A stretch of DNA of 64,000 nt from Chrysomallon squamiferum (GCA_012295275.1 CM022672.1:28749972-28813971), one strand, 5' to 3'. Shown: positions 11,300 through 23,197, numbered from the stretch's first letter. The notes: generated by a model from the sequence alone, not told the origin. Made by a program: numbers and translations.

Positions 11300-12319
11300 G
11301 GGTCATTCTGTGCCAACTCAACCAGAGCTGTCCAGGTGATCATCTCCAATTTTGATAAAATTCATTTGTGCATCTGTACAAATAATGGAAGCATGCAAAA
11401 GTTTTGAAATCATGGTTGATCAGATGTAGGGATCATGCACCACCAATACCAGCACAAGGGTTCTTATTATGGCTTGTGACAAAATTAATAATGATTTTAA
11501 TGTTTTTATAGTGACCAGCAGCCCCATCACTATAGTATATTACCTCCATAATGGATGGTATTGTGGTTTTAATATGCAGTGATTAAAATCGGTGAATGTA
11601 TGGCAACAGTTTCATGTTTGAGGCAGTCTGAAATTATACAGTCATTCAGGCATTTTAATTTGTCATCCAGTCTATAATACATCAAAAAGAAAGAAATGTG
11701 GCTTGAAAACTGTCTTAGTGGTAGACTTACATTACATCTTGAATTATGAAGCTGTAGTTTTATGCAAAGTCTGATAAACAGCCTTGTGTGGAGCAAGGTA
11801 TTCTTCAGCTTCCTAATGCCTTGTGCTTTAGCTATAAAATGGTGCTGACAGATATCATAAAGTAAGTTGTTGGCTTTTTCTGTGCATTCTTGAGCAGATT
11901 CCAATAGTCAGACTTAAGAGTGGTCCTGTCTGTGTGAACACCCTGAGTGAGATTAAGAAATGTCCATATGTACATACTTCAAATCAGTCAGAGTTTGTAT
12001 CCATAACAAATAATCGTAACAGACCTCCAAAATATAAAAATAAAATTTAGTTTCAAAGGATAAAAAATTAAACTTTGGATGTCTCCTGGTCAAAAACTAT
12101 CAGAGCTATGTAAATAACATTTCATTTGTAGATTCTCCAGGGATGAATTATGTAACACAGCAAATTTCAGATTAATATTTTTATAGCACTCAAGAATAGC
12201 CCAAAACTATTTGACATAGTTGCGCATGCCAAAAATGGGAGGATTGCCCACCATTTATCAAAATTGGAGACGGCCACCTGGGAAATTTTCCGTAACTCAT
12301 ATTTTGGTGTGGAATGGCC
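11300..12319. mobile_element. Second inverted-repeat element related to the foldback transposon
   Basis: The left end reads gggtcattctgtgccaactc and the right end is the imperfect reverse complement (...ggaatggcc). Inside the tips the pair 'ctccaattttgataaa' / 'ttatcaaaattggaga' extends the inverted repeat to ~60 bp. The tip sequence resembles that of the 2176-5029 element, so both probably belong to one superfamily. The flanks are A-rich (ataaaa / aaaaata). The interior has no long open frame. It is a short, probably non-autonomous derivative located just before the first finger exon. Confidence 0.7.
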
Positions 12320-12500
12320 AAAAATATAACTGACAGTTGAGAATATCAGACATTTATTTTATTGAATTGGTGAGAACTCTTTAGAAAAAGCTGCAGTGGG
12401 TATTCGTGTTTTTGCTTACTTATAACAGTGAAAACGAAGGTTGAATATTTGTGTAGTATTTAGAAAGTGCTTAACTGAAATTTAATTGTTTTGATTTCAG

Positions 12501-12751
12501 AACAGATATAGGAAGACAACTGGAGAAAGTTGATAAAAAATCCCCCCGATCAGCTGGAATACATGTTTGTGAAATTTGCTATAAAACTTTCACGTTTAAC
12601 TGGACACTGAATCGGCACAAACACAGTGTACATCAGAAACTCTGTACTCACATATGTGGAATTTGTGGGAAAGCATTTACTCGTAAAGATCATTTGGCTG
12701 CTCACATATCTGTGCATAACAGATTACTAACTAAAAAGATAAACCTGAGAT

Positions 12752-12753
<2 letters not shown>
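12501..12753 (+). CDS. Terminal exon P1: two C2H2 fingers
   Basis: The acceptor ttttgatttcag ends at 12500. The first base A completes Gln355, followed by 83 codons and TGA. Finger 1 is C-x2-C ('CEICYKTF') ending H-x4-H ('RHKHSVH'). Finger 2 ('CGICGKAF') ends H-x3-H. Helix residues at -1,2,3,6 are F,W,T,R and R,D,H,A. The exon has no internal Met, so it is visible only as a splice-dependent frame. A run of ~30 T follows immediately at 12755-12784, and an AATAAA lies at 13205. It is the promoter-proximal member of the array. Predicted full product 438 residues. Confidence 0.8.
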
Positions 12754-12789
<36 letters not shown>

Positions 12790-13314
12790 TTATGCTCATC
12801 AGAATTGAATATCATCCAGTTCTATAATTTTGAGTGTTCTTGCTTTGAAATTAATTGGTATTTGAAGATACTATCAATGGCTGGTTACAAATGTGTACAA
12901 TATTTGATATAGCAAGCCTTTTTTTTTTATACTAAGTTTAACCATTACATAATTTGAGTTAATAATTATAATGATAAAAAAAAACTTTACTGGAATAACA
13001 GATATTATATACATAGCTGGAGAGATTTAATCATAATGACAAGCAAACATTCTATATAAAACATTTTTTGTTTTTGTTTTTTTTGTTTATGCTGTATAAT
13101 TGTATGTAATAGAAATGAAATATATGATAGAATTATAGAAAACAAACACAAATTATTAACCAAATAGGCTTTCATATAATAAGTCAACCTGTCAGGTATG
13201 TTGTAATAAAAAATAAATTTTGTATTTTATATCTAATAAAAAAAAAATGCATAAACTATAAATTATTGGAAATTCTTTATTACTGAGAAATTCGTGTAAC
13301 TATTTTGGTTTCAG
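12754..13314 (+). other. Spacer P1-P2
   Basis: Holds the ~30-nt T run (12755-12784) right after the P1 stop, a candidate AATAAA at 13205-13210 and the P2 acceptor tract (attttggtttcag). Nothing else was recognised. Confidence 0.5.
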
Positions 13315-13549
13315 AAAATCAACACTTGGAAAAACAAAATCCTGTAATAGAGAAAAGTCAAAATCTACAAGATCAAGAGAGAAAAGACATGTTTGTTTTT
13401 TATGTCGCAAATCATACGTTTTCTCGTATGATCTGAAACGTCATCATCAAGCTGTACATGAAGGACGCCGAATTCCATGTTCAGTCTGTGGCAAAATGTT
13501 CACCAGTGTGTCAAATGCAAATTTGCATATAAAACAGATGCATCGATAA
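13315..13549 (+). CDS. Terminal exon P2: two C2H2 fingers
   Basis: The acceptor ttttggtttcag ends at 13314; A completes Gln355, then 77 codons and TAA. A basic lead (Lys/Arg/Ser-rich, about 25 residues) precedes finger 1 'CFLCRKSYVFSYDLKRHH', which ends H-x4-H. Finger 2 'CSVCGKMF' ends H-x4-H. Helix residues are F,Y,D,R and S,S,N,L. Closely related to P3, which shares the 'NxNLHIK' second helix, so the two look like tandem duplicates. AATAAA at 13696-13701. No internal start codon before the fingers; expression requires splicing from the constant exons. Confidence 0.8.
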
Positions 13550-14541
13550 ATAGCTGCACAAAATAACAATGGCTTCTGATTTTTCAGTTATGTTTAAAAC
13601 TTTTTAAACAAAGATAAAGATCATACAGATTTTAGATTTTTGTGTCTGTATACTTCATTGGTAAATCAGAAACAATGTTTGTATTTGAATTAAATAATAA
13701 ACAAAATGTCTCTTATTGTAAATAAGTGGTGTTGAGACTTGTTTTGAAAGAGTCCATGATAAAGTTCCGGATATTTAAAACTAAATTTGTTTTTTTTATA
13801 ATTGAAATGTAATCATAACTTCATTATAATCTGGTATTTTATTATTATTATTTTTTATTTATTTATTTATTATTATTATTTTTGTTCAATTGGTCTAAAG
13901 GTCATTTCAGTTATTACATAACATCATTCACCATTAGCACTTGTTACATAATGCCTCAAAAGTTTGCTAGCTTATGAACTACATATCAAAATCCAGTCCT
14001 ATGTTGAGTAAGTTTGTAATATTTTACAATGTAAGTTACAATGTACAGTTAAGTCATCTCAGCTGGAATAGTTATTACTGTATAGGTCTTCCTTTTTTCC
14101 CCCCTTCTTTTTCTCTGTATTCAGTTTTGTGATTCTGTAACATGCTGCCAAGTTTGTGATTCTACTTTCTGATTCAGAATATATCTTTCTAAAAAATAAA
14201 ATCAATACTTCTATGAATGTGTGGTGGTCTTGTTTGGGTGTGCATGTGCATGTGTATGTACATGAACCTATTAAGACAAACTAATTAACACAAGGAAAAG
14301 AAAATGCTTCTTACAGTGTTATTTATTGTTAACCATGATGTACCTCTGATAGAGGTCAGTATTTATAGATTGTCAGATATAATAGCTATTTACTTGCCTG
14401 ATTCTTGAATCTCTTATTTTCAATATAAAAATAATAATTAAAAGCCAGCAACCTGCATAGATTTTTATTGATGCATATAGCACAGTTTTTAGCTTTTTAC
14501 TAATTTGTTTTTATTTTAACTTTCAGTTATTTTGGTTTCAG
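13550..14541 (+). other. Spacer P2-P3
   Basis: 3' UTR of P2 with AATAAA at 13696, ATT/ATTT-rich low complexity at ~13838-13880, and the P3 acceptor tract. No further exon seen. Confidence 0.5.
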
Positions 14542-14782
14542 GACAGCAAGAAATGGAGAAATGATTAAAATGCCTAGAAAAAGTCCTATGTTTCTATTTC
14601 CAAGGACAAGACAGAGATGTCACATTTGTGGTCTTTGTAATAAGACATTTACATATGCCTATGAACTGAAACGTCACCATCGTGTAGTACATGAAAAACA
14701 ACCATTTCCATGTAATTTTTGTGACAAAACTTTCAGCAGTATTTCTAATGTGAACTTGCACATCAAGCGATACCATAAATAA
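14542..14782 (+). CDS. Terminal exon P3: two C2H2 fingers
   Basis: The acceptor tattttggtttcag ends at 14541; G completes Gln355, then 79 codons and TAA. Finger 1 'CGLCNKTF' has an extra 'CHI' just before it, so two overlapping C-x2-C pairs exist (CHIC and CGLC); spacing to the helix favours CGLC. It ends H-x4-H. Finger 2 'CNFCDKTF' ends H-x4-H. Helix residues Y,Y,E,R and S,S,N,L. The Met codons inside the exon are not needed for translation. Sister of P2. Confidence 0.85.
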
Positions 14783-15642
14783 CATCCATATATTGTTTCA
14801 CTGATGAACTGTTAATGATAAAAGCAAATATTATATTATAAAACTTGTTATTCTTGGTGTTTGTTTGCTTCAGTTTATATCAAGATTGATTGTGGGAAAA
14901 AAAATTGCTGTTCACTATTTATATCCAGATCTTTAATTTTCAGAAGTGGAAAGTTATACTGGTATGTCTGATAATACTTAGTATGTAAAGTAGCCCCATT
15001 TTCACATGACAAACCCTGCAGCAAGTGTCTGTATAAAGCAAGCACTGAATTTAAGGGGAACAATCAAGGAATGTAACACAAACCTGGAAAAAAATGTTTG
15101 GGCAATGCCATTCAGAATTACCAATATCAGATAATTTATCTGTGCATTAGTCATGTGTACAATATATATGCAGGTGTGTTCATTTAAAACTTAAATTTTC
15201 CGTTTTCATAATAGTATAGAAAGATTAATTTGTGTATAATACTATCAAAATATTATAATGTTTAATGAATTTCATAGATATTTGTATTTTCAAGTACTTT
15301 TTTATGTCCATGAAAAGCATAATGAAAAATAAGGTTTCTTAAAGAAAACAGAATTGTTTAGTAAATTATTCTATAGATTCAGTATTTTGGGTATGTTAAA
15401 ATTATTAGTTTTAAATAATAATGAACATTTTTAATGAAGTGTTATTTTTTTTATTATTATCATATTATTATTTTGAAACAATCATATGAATGATAGTACA
15501 TTTTTTCAATTTTGACATTTATTTATTTATTTATTTATTTATAAACATGAAAACAAAGAACAGAAACAAAAATGATTAGACTTCGGTACGTGAGCCTAGT
15601 AGAATGCTTTTGGATAATGTTTGGTATCCATTCCCTTTTCAG
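14783..15642 (+). other. Spacer P3-P4
   Basis: AT-rich spacer with an (ATTT)n tract at ~15521-15541 and the P4 acceptor (ttcccttttcag). No recognisable gene; a minus-strand open frame at ~14875-15063 has no domain. Confidence 0.5.
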
Positions 15643-15847
15643 AGGTACAGCCTGGAAATGGAAAGATGTTTTTAGAAAGTCTCCCTTCACTTGCAGAATA
15701 TGCCAAAAAGAATTTCAGTATTCCTACAATCGCAATCGTCACATGAAGAGTGTACACCAGTTGCTATTAAAATTTTCTTGTTCAGTCTGTGGAAAACAGT
15801 TCAATAGAAAGGACAACCTGTACACTCACATGAAAATACATGAGTGA
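15643..15847 (+). CDS. Terminal exon P4: two C2H2 fingers
   Basis: The acceptor attcccttttcag ends at 15642; A completes Gln355, then 67 codons and TGA, the shortest of the array. Finger 1 'CRICQKEF' has Arg where the helix normally has Leu ('SYNRNRH'), so its core may be weakened; it ends H-x4-H. Finger 2 'CSVCGKQF' is regular and ends H-x3-H. Helix residues Y,Y,N,R and R,D,N,T. The finger 2 motif 'FNRKDN' is shared with P5. AATAAA at 16161. The open frame extends upstream of the acceptor by chance. Confidence 0.8.
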
Positions 15848-16569
15848 AAATTTCACATACTAACTATCAAAATTGCTTATTGTGTATTTGTGTGATGGTT
15901 CATAAAAATTTAAATGTTAGTAGATGAAAAAGAATATTTGAATCATGAAGCAAAACATGTATTGTATTCAAGGTAACAAAAACCAACAACAGTGGAAACA
16001 AATTTTTACTGTATTACTCTTTTTTTTTTCTATTCCTGTCCCTTTTATTCTTTTTTTTTCACTTTGGAGGGCATTATAAATAATGTTATTTGTATGGAGT
16101 TATGTCCATTTTGGGATCATTATAAATAAGTGGTGTGTGTGCGTGTGTGTGAACAAGTAAAATAAAAACATATCCAGGTACATCTTATAACTATTTTTTA
16201 TGTCTTCATAAGAAAGGAAAACAAATAATTTATCCAACAGTGTTGTTTGGTTGGTTGGTGTTTTATCAGGATTAATGCAGTTCCTAAATATTGTTCAGTA
16301 ATAAAGTAAATTTATATTGTGAACCACATCAATAAACACAGAAAAATCCTATGAAATGAACTGTATCAGGAATCTGTCTGCTTCTTTGTCAGTAGTTCTG
16401 TTAATGAATATATCTATTAGTAAAATGAGAAACTCATTAAGTAGTGAAAATTGGAAATGTACCTAGCACACTATAAATGAAATAATTATATATAAAAAAA
16501 TGTTAAGAATGAAACTGATGATACTGAAACTGAGATGCTTAACATGCTGCTCCATTCTATATGTTTCAG
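15848..16569 (+). other. Spacer P4-P5
   Basis: AT-rich; a short TG/CG-type run near 16133-16151, AATAAA at 16161 for P4, and the P5 acceptor (ctatatgtttcag). Nothing else was recognised. Confidence 0.5.
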
Positions 16570-16813
16570 AAAACATTTACCAAACAGACTTGGGTTGATG
16601 GTTGGTACTGACAGTGCAGTATGTGGCCTTTGTCACAGACACTTCTGTTACTCGTATGATCTGACTCGACACCACCGGACAGTGCACCTCAGTGTATCAC
16701 TGTTTTCTTGTAAAATATGTAGAAGAAAGTTCAACCGAAAAGACAATATGATTCGACATCAGAAAACTCACACTAGTTTAAATAATAATGTGTATAACAC
16801 AGAAGATTTGTAA
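16570..16813 (+). CDS. Terminal exon P5: two C2H2 fingers
   Basis: The acceptor tctatatgtttcag ends at 16569; A completes Gln355, then 80 codons and TAA. Finger 1 'CGLCHRHF' ends H-x4-H and finger 2 'CKICRRKF' ends H-x3-H followed by Thr. Helix residues Y,Y,D,R and R,D,N,R. A polar tail of ~14 residues (Asn-rich) follows finger 2. Upstream in-frame Met codons lie in intron sequence and are probably not used. Confidence 0.85.
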
Positions 16814-17406
16814 AGAAAAGAAACCAGTCATTTTGGTCTATAAATTCTTTTAAATTTCATTGTTATTATGCCTTTTAATTAAAATTCAATTGTGTTACAT
16901 GATGTGAAAGAAATTTAAAAAATCAGTGTTTATTTACATCTGATAAGTAAAATTGTATCCTTAAAATATATAATGAAAACAAGAATTAAACATTTTCACC
17001 AGAAGGGTTTATGTCAGCTGTTTTGGGGTGTTTGTTTTTAAATTTTTCTGTTTGTGTGTGTGTGCGTGTGTCCCATGATACCTGTTATTTACAGTGACCT
17101 AAGAGGACATTGTTTTTATTATTTTGTTTATATCCTGTGAATAGATATTTATTCTGGCAACATCTTTACCTGGTATTTAATTAATAATCTAACTTTCTGT
17201 CAGACTAATGAACTGTCATTTCTTTGTATAGTTTACAGTTTTCCTAAGAAATTGCACAAACTGTAACAGTTTTTAAAATCATATCTTAAAGCAAGGGGTA
17301 AAAAAAAAAAAAAAAAATGTAGGAAAAGTCTATTTTAATTTTATATTTGTGATTTCCTCTAATGACATTAAGAACAAAATGAAAGACTGAGTTATTTTGA
17401 TTTCAG
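16814..17406 (+). other. Spacer between P5 and the decayed terminal exon
   Basis: AT-rich 3' UTR and spacer sequence with short TG and A runs. It ends with an intact acceptor tract (ttattttgatttcag) at 17406. Confidence 0.5.
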
Positions 17407-17640
17407 GTCAGTTGGCCATAACTGGAATGTTAGAGAATTTGACAGATAAGTAGATTATAAAAAAAATTAATGTCTTCTGTTCCTAACAGTAGATTCGCAG
17501 AATATAATAATCTCAGCAGGCATCACAAAATAGTTCATTAAAAAAATAAAAAATAAATAAATAAAACTAAATTTTTCCATGTTAGTCCTGGCAGACTTTT
17601 TAACAGAAGAGTCATCTAGTGCAGCATTTAAACTATAAAA
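17407..17640 (+). pseudogene. Decayed terminal zinc finger exon
   Basis: A normal acceptor (gatttcag) ends at 17406, and its first frame runs only 14 codons to a stop. Further on, at ~17492-17541, the second half of a first finger survives: 'RFAEYNNLSRHHKIVH' with F, L, H and H-x4-H correctly spaced, followed directly by TAA. The Cys half is damaged by indels and stops. At ~17588-17640 bases resembling the second finger of P6-P10 remain (cctggcaga...tttaacagaagag...), also broken. The surviving helix keeps Arg at +6 like every live P exon. This is a dead member of the array. Confidence 0.65.
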
Positions 17641-18863
17641 AGGAAAGCTGTTTTTCTAAACATTCTACAGTGAAGAGATAATTGGTCTAACACATACAAA
17701 AATTATATTAGTAAATTGTAATCAGTACATAAATACCTTGTTTTAATAATTAGTTTCATATTTCCTGTTAGGTTTAGCATGTTCTTGTTAATAAGCAGTC
17801 ACTGAAAACAGCTGGAATATCGGTACTGTGCTTCTTGAAAAGCTTTTCAGTTTATAACAGATTGTCTTCAAATATGTATATTGTGTATCTGTGCCAGATC
17901 TTGTTATGAAAAATGTAAATCACTCTTTTAGTTAATTATCATGCAGTGTAGATCAGTGAGTGAAAGAAATTTTTTTTATTAATGGAAATTACATATAAAA
18001 CAACAAAATGTAATATTTCTTACTCATCAAACTTCCAAGAAGAATAAATATTCTTAATACAGAAATGAAAGCAGGAATAGATTAAAACTCCGAACTTTGT
18101 TGACTAGCATAAATACATATTCAATGTTTGGAAGTGGGAAATAATTTTATTATACTTTTTATACCAGTTCTAAGGACAGAACATTTTTTATTTGTCAACA
18201 TTCTGTTTCTTTCATTCTTTTGAAAAATGATAAGTTGATTAATAGAAATTTATTTTTTGAAGCCTAATGACATCTTATGTTTAATCATTTCATTAGTATT
18301 TTAATGTACTTGAATATTTTAAGTTTACAAGAAAGAAATCAAATATTACAAACTATATTTTATTTTACATACACATCATTTTGATTGCATTTGTGAATGA
18401 CAGCATAAATGTGAAACTGATATATTAACTTTTTCAGTGAATCTTCCTTATAACTTCTTTATTTTTTATTCTTTTATTTTTTTTTTACATCAATTCTAGA
18501 TATCTCTACGATAGTTTGTTACATATGTGTTTGTATTAATTCAGAGTTCACATTCATTGTTCTTTGGATAAAGTTTATTCTTTTATTATTTTTGTGTTTT
18601 GTGAATTTGATTTTTTTCTGATTCCTCCCAACCCTGTAAACAAGTATTCAAAAAAAAAAAAAAAAAAAAAAAGTAAAAAAAAAAGTGTTTGGTTTATGGG
18701 CTTTTTCATTATATTACTTTATAAAATTAATAAATCACTAAATGTCAGGTGAACTGTGGATATGTTTAGAATATATTATAAACATAAGAGAATGGATTCA
18801 GCTGAAGTGCTGAATAGTGTCACCTGCAACCTGACTACCACACTGGCATATTTTCCTTTTCAG
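17641..18863 (+). other. Spacer before P6
   Basis: AT-rich spacer with an A run at ~18651-18672. A short Lys-rich frame there is a repeat translation. It ends with the P6 acceptor (ttttccttttcag). No exon recognised. Confidence 0.5.
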
Positions 18864-19098
18864 GTCAGCTATTCAGAGGATTTCAGACACCATTGTTTCA
18901 TCATCCCAACACATTTGTCATGAGTGTGGTAAATGTTTCACCACTCGGGGGAATCTTATGAGACACGCCCAAAGTGTGCATGAACAAGTCACTTTTACCT
19001 GTCCAGGCTGTAGACGAAAGTTCAACCAGAAGAGCAATTTAATGCGACACTTAAAATTTAACTGCAGAGTTATAAAATCTTTATCAGAAAAAATATAG
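18864..19098 (+). CDS. Terminal exon P6: C2H2 + C2HC fingers
   Basis: The acceptor attttccttttcag ends at 18863; G completes Gln355, then 77 codons and TAG. Finger 1 'CHECGKCF' ends H-x4-H. Finger 2 'CPGCRRKFNQKSNLMRH' ends H-x4-C, so the last ligand is Cys (C2HC). Helix residues T,G,N,R and Q,S,N,R. The exon has no Met before the fingers. First of a run of five similar exons (P6-P10) sharing the 'FNQ(K/R)SN' second helix, evidently recent tandem duplicates. AATAAA at 19409. Confidence 0.8.
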
Positions 19099-20927
19099 TT
19101 TGCAAATAGTCAAATGAAAAAACATTTTCCATTAGTAGCAATGATGAAAAGTAACTGATACTGACTGCAGTTGTATTTCTGGTGGTTTGGGTGTTTGTTT
19201 AAATCTTTCTATTGGAATGTTTTTCTGTTTATGCAGACCCTGATATTTCTGTGCAGTAAGATCAGGTTAAAATAGAAATTATATTATTTATTCATTACTA
19301 TCTAGAAGGTAATTTAAAAAACATAATTAAAAAAACATCCATGCATAATAAACACGCAAGAAGAACTTATGTTTTGAAATATTTGCAACAGAACTACTTT
19401 AAAAAAACAATAAAAAAACAAAAACAAACACACACACTTTTATTATTTATTTTTAATTAATTATTGTTACTGTTATTGTTATTATTTTTAATGTTTCAAA
19501 AGATCAATTTTGGGAGTATTTTAATTGTATTTTTATGCATTTTTATAAAGACATCAAGCCTATTTGTTTCATAGTTACTGGAACTGGTATTAAAAACTGT
19601 ATCGGTCACATTTAGCTATAGAACTGTAGATCATAACCATCCAGCAACTGTTACATATTTTACACTGCTGTTGTTTTAACAACTTCTTAACATTTTATGG
19701 AATTTGTCCCTTTGTAAAGAGATGATATTTACATGTTTGATGCCAAATGTTAACACTGCAGTCTATTCTGTTTGACAGATATCATTATTTTTTTTTTTGT
19801 GTTAATTTTAAATGTGTTATGTAATGACATAATGTAATTTATTAAAATAATCTTTAGGTGAAGTACAGAAATCAGTGAAAATTAAGATAAAGTTTCAGGA
19901 AAGGCTCATTAATAAAGTCTGATAAAGTAATCTTAATAATGTTAGTTCAAAATGAACTGAATCATTGGGGGAGAAACCTCAAACTTAGAAATAATTTTAA
20001 ATGGTTGATTTGATATAACCAACTTTCACAATGAAATGTTTTGTCACAGTTATTTCTTTGTGTAAGATGATCTTTTACATCTCTGTAGAAACAAAATAGG
20101 AAATACAAACGTACCTGAAATAATCAAGTGAAATCAAGAACCTGTGCAGATTTAAGTATTAACATTTTTTAATATTTTTCACTGATTTAACCTCATTACA
20201 CCATTTTTAGGTCACCTTTTTTTTTTCAGTTTAGGATTAAGTGATAAGTTATTTGGAATATAATCTTCCAGCCAAGATTAATTTCTAATAAAGTTTTAAT
20301 CTTTGAAACTTACTATTATGTACTAGAAGACAGACATGGATATAAAATAAAGAATGGTTTGAATATTTGTGACGCTAACAGCTAATAATGAGTCACCATA
20401 TCTGTGCATTAAAACTCTTCTTCTTCCTTTAAAACAACTGCAGTAAATTAGAGTACTTCAAATTTAAATAAATAAATAAATAATAATAAACATAATAATA
20501 AATTTCTTTTCCATGATACTAGTTCATGAAAGAATTAAAGATTATTAATATTTGTATTTTCAGACTGTTTGATTGGTAAAGATATAGTTATCATTATTTT
20601 ACATGCAGTCATTGGCAGTTGTCTCATCATACATACTTGGTTAATGATGCAAATTATTATTATCTTTTTTTTTTTCGAAAATTGTATTTTGTAATAATCA
20701 TGAATGTTTATTATTTGGTTTCATTATTTTAACTAAATATTGTAATCACAGTTTAAAAGCCATGTTAAATAATAAAAATATTCAGATGGTTATTGTTATC
20801 ATTATATTGATTTTATTTTTTGAATCAATTTTAATAATTTTTAAAAACATTGTTACCATTGTTTTCTGAAGCACATTTTTCATATCCTTTTGATATCCAC
20901 CAACCTGCTACTTGTTTACAATTTCAG
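19099..20927 (+). other. Spacer P6-P7
   Basis: AT-rich with short ATT, TAA and T runs (for example ~19440-19490, ~20467-20500). No zinc finger remnant or other gene recognised. It ends with the P7 acceptor (gtttacaatttcag). Confidence 0.5.
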
Positions 20928-21183
20928 ATCTCACAGAAACTTCAGAAAAAGTAAGGATTCTAGTAATGGCTGTGTGGGTAACAAGACTTTGCATCACACT
21001 TGCTACATTTGTGGCAAATATTTTGCTAAACGTTTTTGTTTGCTGAGGCACATACAGAGTCTTCATGATAGAGTGTGCTTTGACTGTCCAGCTTGTGGAA
21101 AAAAATTTAATCAAAAGAGCAACTTCATGAGACATTTCAAAATGTCATGCAAACATGTTGTCAAGATTGGTGAAAAATCATAA
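20928..21183 (+). CDS. Terminal exon P7: C2H2 + C2HC fingers
   Basis: The acceptor ttgtttacaatttcag ends at 20927; A completes Gln355, then 84 codons and TAA. Finger 1 'CYICGKYF' ends H-x4-H. Finger 2 'CPACGKKFNQKSNFMRH' ends H-x4-C. Helix residues K,F,C,R and Q,S,N,R. It differs from P6 mainly in the finger 1 helix while finger 2 is almost constant, which suggests selection for new finger 1 specificity or relaxed constraint there. A minus-strand open frame across it is a shadow. Confidence 0.85.
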
Positions 21184-22628
21184 TCACAAGTCAATCCTAA
21201 TAGTACTGTGTGGAATAATTGTAAAGACTGTCTTGTTGGTCTCAAGATGAGGTTCAAATATTGATATAATTTGTATCATTTCATATTGATTAATCCAAAA
21301 TGGAATGGATGTTGGACTGAACTACAACTATAAAATTGGAATATTTTAATTTTAATTTTTATTTGTTATATACTCGAATGAAAAACAAAATTGCTACTAT
21401 TATTATCAGACAGTTATATAGTACTTTGAATATTTCAACATTGGTGTCTTGAAGATATTCAATTTTAACTACATCAAAAAAACTGGTAAATGAATCAATC
21501 TCTTGTGTGAAACTGGTGTGTCAAAAGTTTGAGAGTTAAGCAAAGAATAGAGAGAATGTGGACAGCATGTTGATATCAAGTGACATGCAGGTAGATTTGG
21601 TACTTGAGTACAAAAGTTGGACTTAGATGAGGATAAAGTTTATCTTTATTTTAATTTAAAAGAGATTAATTTGCAATCATTCTAATATTGTTGGATCTCA
21701 CATCTAATAAATGAACAAATTGGAGACAGAGTATTCACCCAAAAAGTAGATCAGCTTGTAGCTGCAGAATTCATTCACTACAAGAAAGATTGTTTTACAT
21801 CCACATCCTGAGTTTAGAATTTCTTAAAATTACAACTTCTTAATTTTTATATTTTGCAAAATCCATATGTACCTGGCATTTATATTTCTTACATTCCTGT
21901 TTAATATCCAATAGGTCAAGCATAACTAAGTTTTCATGGAATGAAATTTATAATAAAACTATTAAAGTTTTTAAACTTCAGAAGAATATAAATCTGTTCT
22001 GTCATTTGGTTACTGCAGTTATTTTATTTTCAGATAGATTATAATTTTCTGTGTACAAATGTTAATAATTTTTTAGAATATTTTACTGCACTATCATAAC
22101 TAGTTTAATGTATATTTGAAACAATTTGTGTCTTACCCAAATTATCATCCATTTACAGACATGATTATCATCTATGTGTAATATTTCTTTGTTTTCTAAA
22201 CCAGTGAGTGAACACTGGAAAAGATTTTCAACCAATTCACTTTTTCTTTTTGAGTATGTTAGCTTTAAAAACTCTGAGAACATTACATGTTTTTCTGTAT
22301 GCTTATTTCACTTTCATCAAAAACTTTAAATGTTGTGAATATATTTATGCTGAAAAATGTATGATGACATCTTTCTTTGCAACAATTTTTATGAATTCTT
22401 CTTATTGGAAATTAATAACTTTAGTTAGGAATGGACACATTTGAATTTTCATATATCCCCAAAAATATTGCCTTACTTTGAAAGGTGGTAATGAATTTTT
22501 TAAGCTACAGAAAGAAAAAGGCATATACAAGCTGCAAAAAGCTGTTGTTATTGTTTTCATATATCAGGAAAATGAAAAAGAATCCAGTATGATGTCAAAA
22601 CCAACAAAGTAATTCTTTCCTATTTCAG
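21184..22628 (+). other. Spacer P7-P8
   Basis: AT-rich sequence without recognised repeats or domains. Open frames near 22083-22444 on both strands show no family features. It ends with the P8 acceptor (tcctatttcag). Confidence 0.45.
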
Positions 22629-22863
22629 ATTCCATGGGGACAGCAACTTGAAGTTGTCAGATAGTAGCAGGACCATGGAACATGTTTGCAATGTTTGTGG
22701 GAAAGCTTTTGCCACAAGTGGCACTTTGAAAAGACACAAGCAGAGTTTACATGAAAACTTGTCATTTGTGTGTCCTGGTTGTGGAAAAGACTTTAATCAA
22801 AGAAGCAACTTCATGAGACATTTAAAAATATATTGTAAATATGTTGATAAATTGTCACATTAA
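22629..22863 (+). CDS. Terminal exon P8: C2H2 + C2HC fingers
   Basis: The acceptor ctttcctatttcag ends at 22628; A completes Gln355, then 77 codons and TAA. Finger 1 'CNVCGKAF' ends H-x4-H. Finger 2 'CPGCGKDFNQRSNFMRH' ends H-x4-C. Helix residues T,G,T,R and Q,S,N,R. Only 66 bases separate its stop from the start of P9, and no AATAAA lies between, so a P8 transcript must run through P9 to the poly(A) signal at 23211. The choice between P8 and P9 is therefore made by acceptor selection alone. Confidence 0.85.
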
Positions 22864-22929
22864 TCAGTTTGCTTGTTTTTAACTGATTTGATGATCCTTT
22901 CCAACAGAGTGATTCCTTTGCTGTTTCAG

Positions 22930-23197
22930 GTTTCATTGGACAAGAGGACATTCTAGCTTGTTGGGTCACAACAAGATCTTCAAGCATTATTGTAATGTGT
23001 GTGGCAGAGGTTTCTCTACAAGAGGCAACGTACAAAGACATAAACAGAGCATTCATGAAAAATTACAGTTTGCTTGTCCAGACTGTGGTAAAATTTTCAA
23101 CCAGAAAAGTAACTTCATGACACATACTAGAATACATTGCAAAAAAAGGATGAAGAAACAACTTGATGCATCTATTGCAGATGGAACTAACCATTGA
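22930..23197 (+). CDS. Terminal exon P9: two fingers, second with both His and Cys as possible last ligand
   Basis: The acceptor cctttgctgtttcag ends at 22929; G completes Gln355, then 88 codons and TGA. Finger 1 'CNVCGRGF' ends H-x4-H. Finger 2 'CPDCGKIFNQKSNFMTH' continues 'TRIHC', so either H-x3-H or H-x4-C could close it. Helix residues T,G,N,R and Q,S,N,T. A Lys/Arg patch follows finger 2 (about 8 residues). AATAAA at 23211-23216, just 14 bases after the stop, probably shared with P8. Confidence 0.85.

Noticed and set aside
20908-21135. Minus-strand frames across P7, P14, P3, P9 and P13
   Set aside because: Antisense shadows of the finger exons; their residues show no domain and follow from the codons on the + strand.
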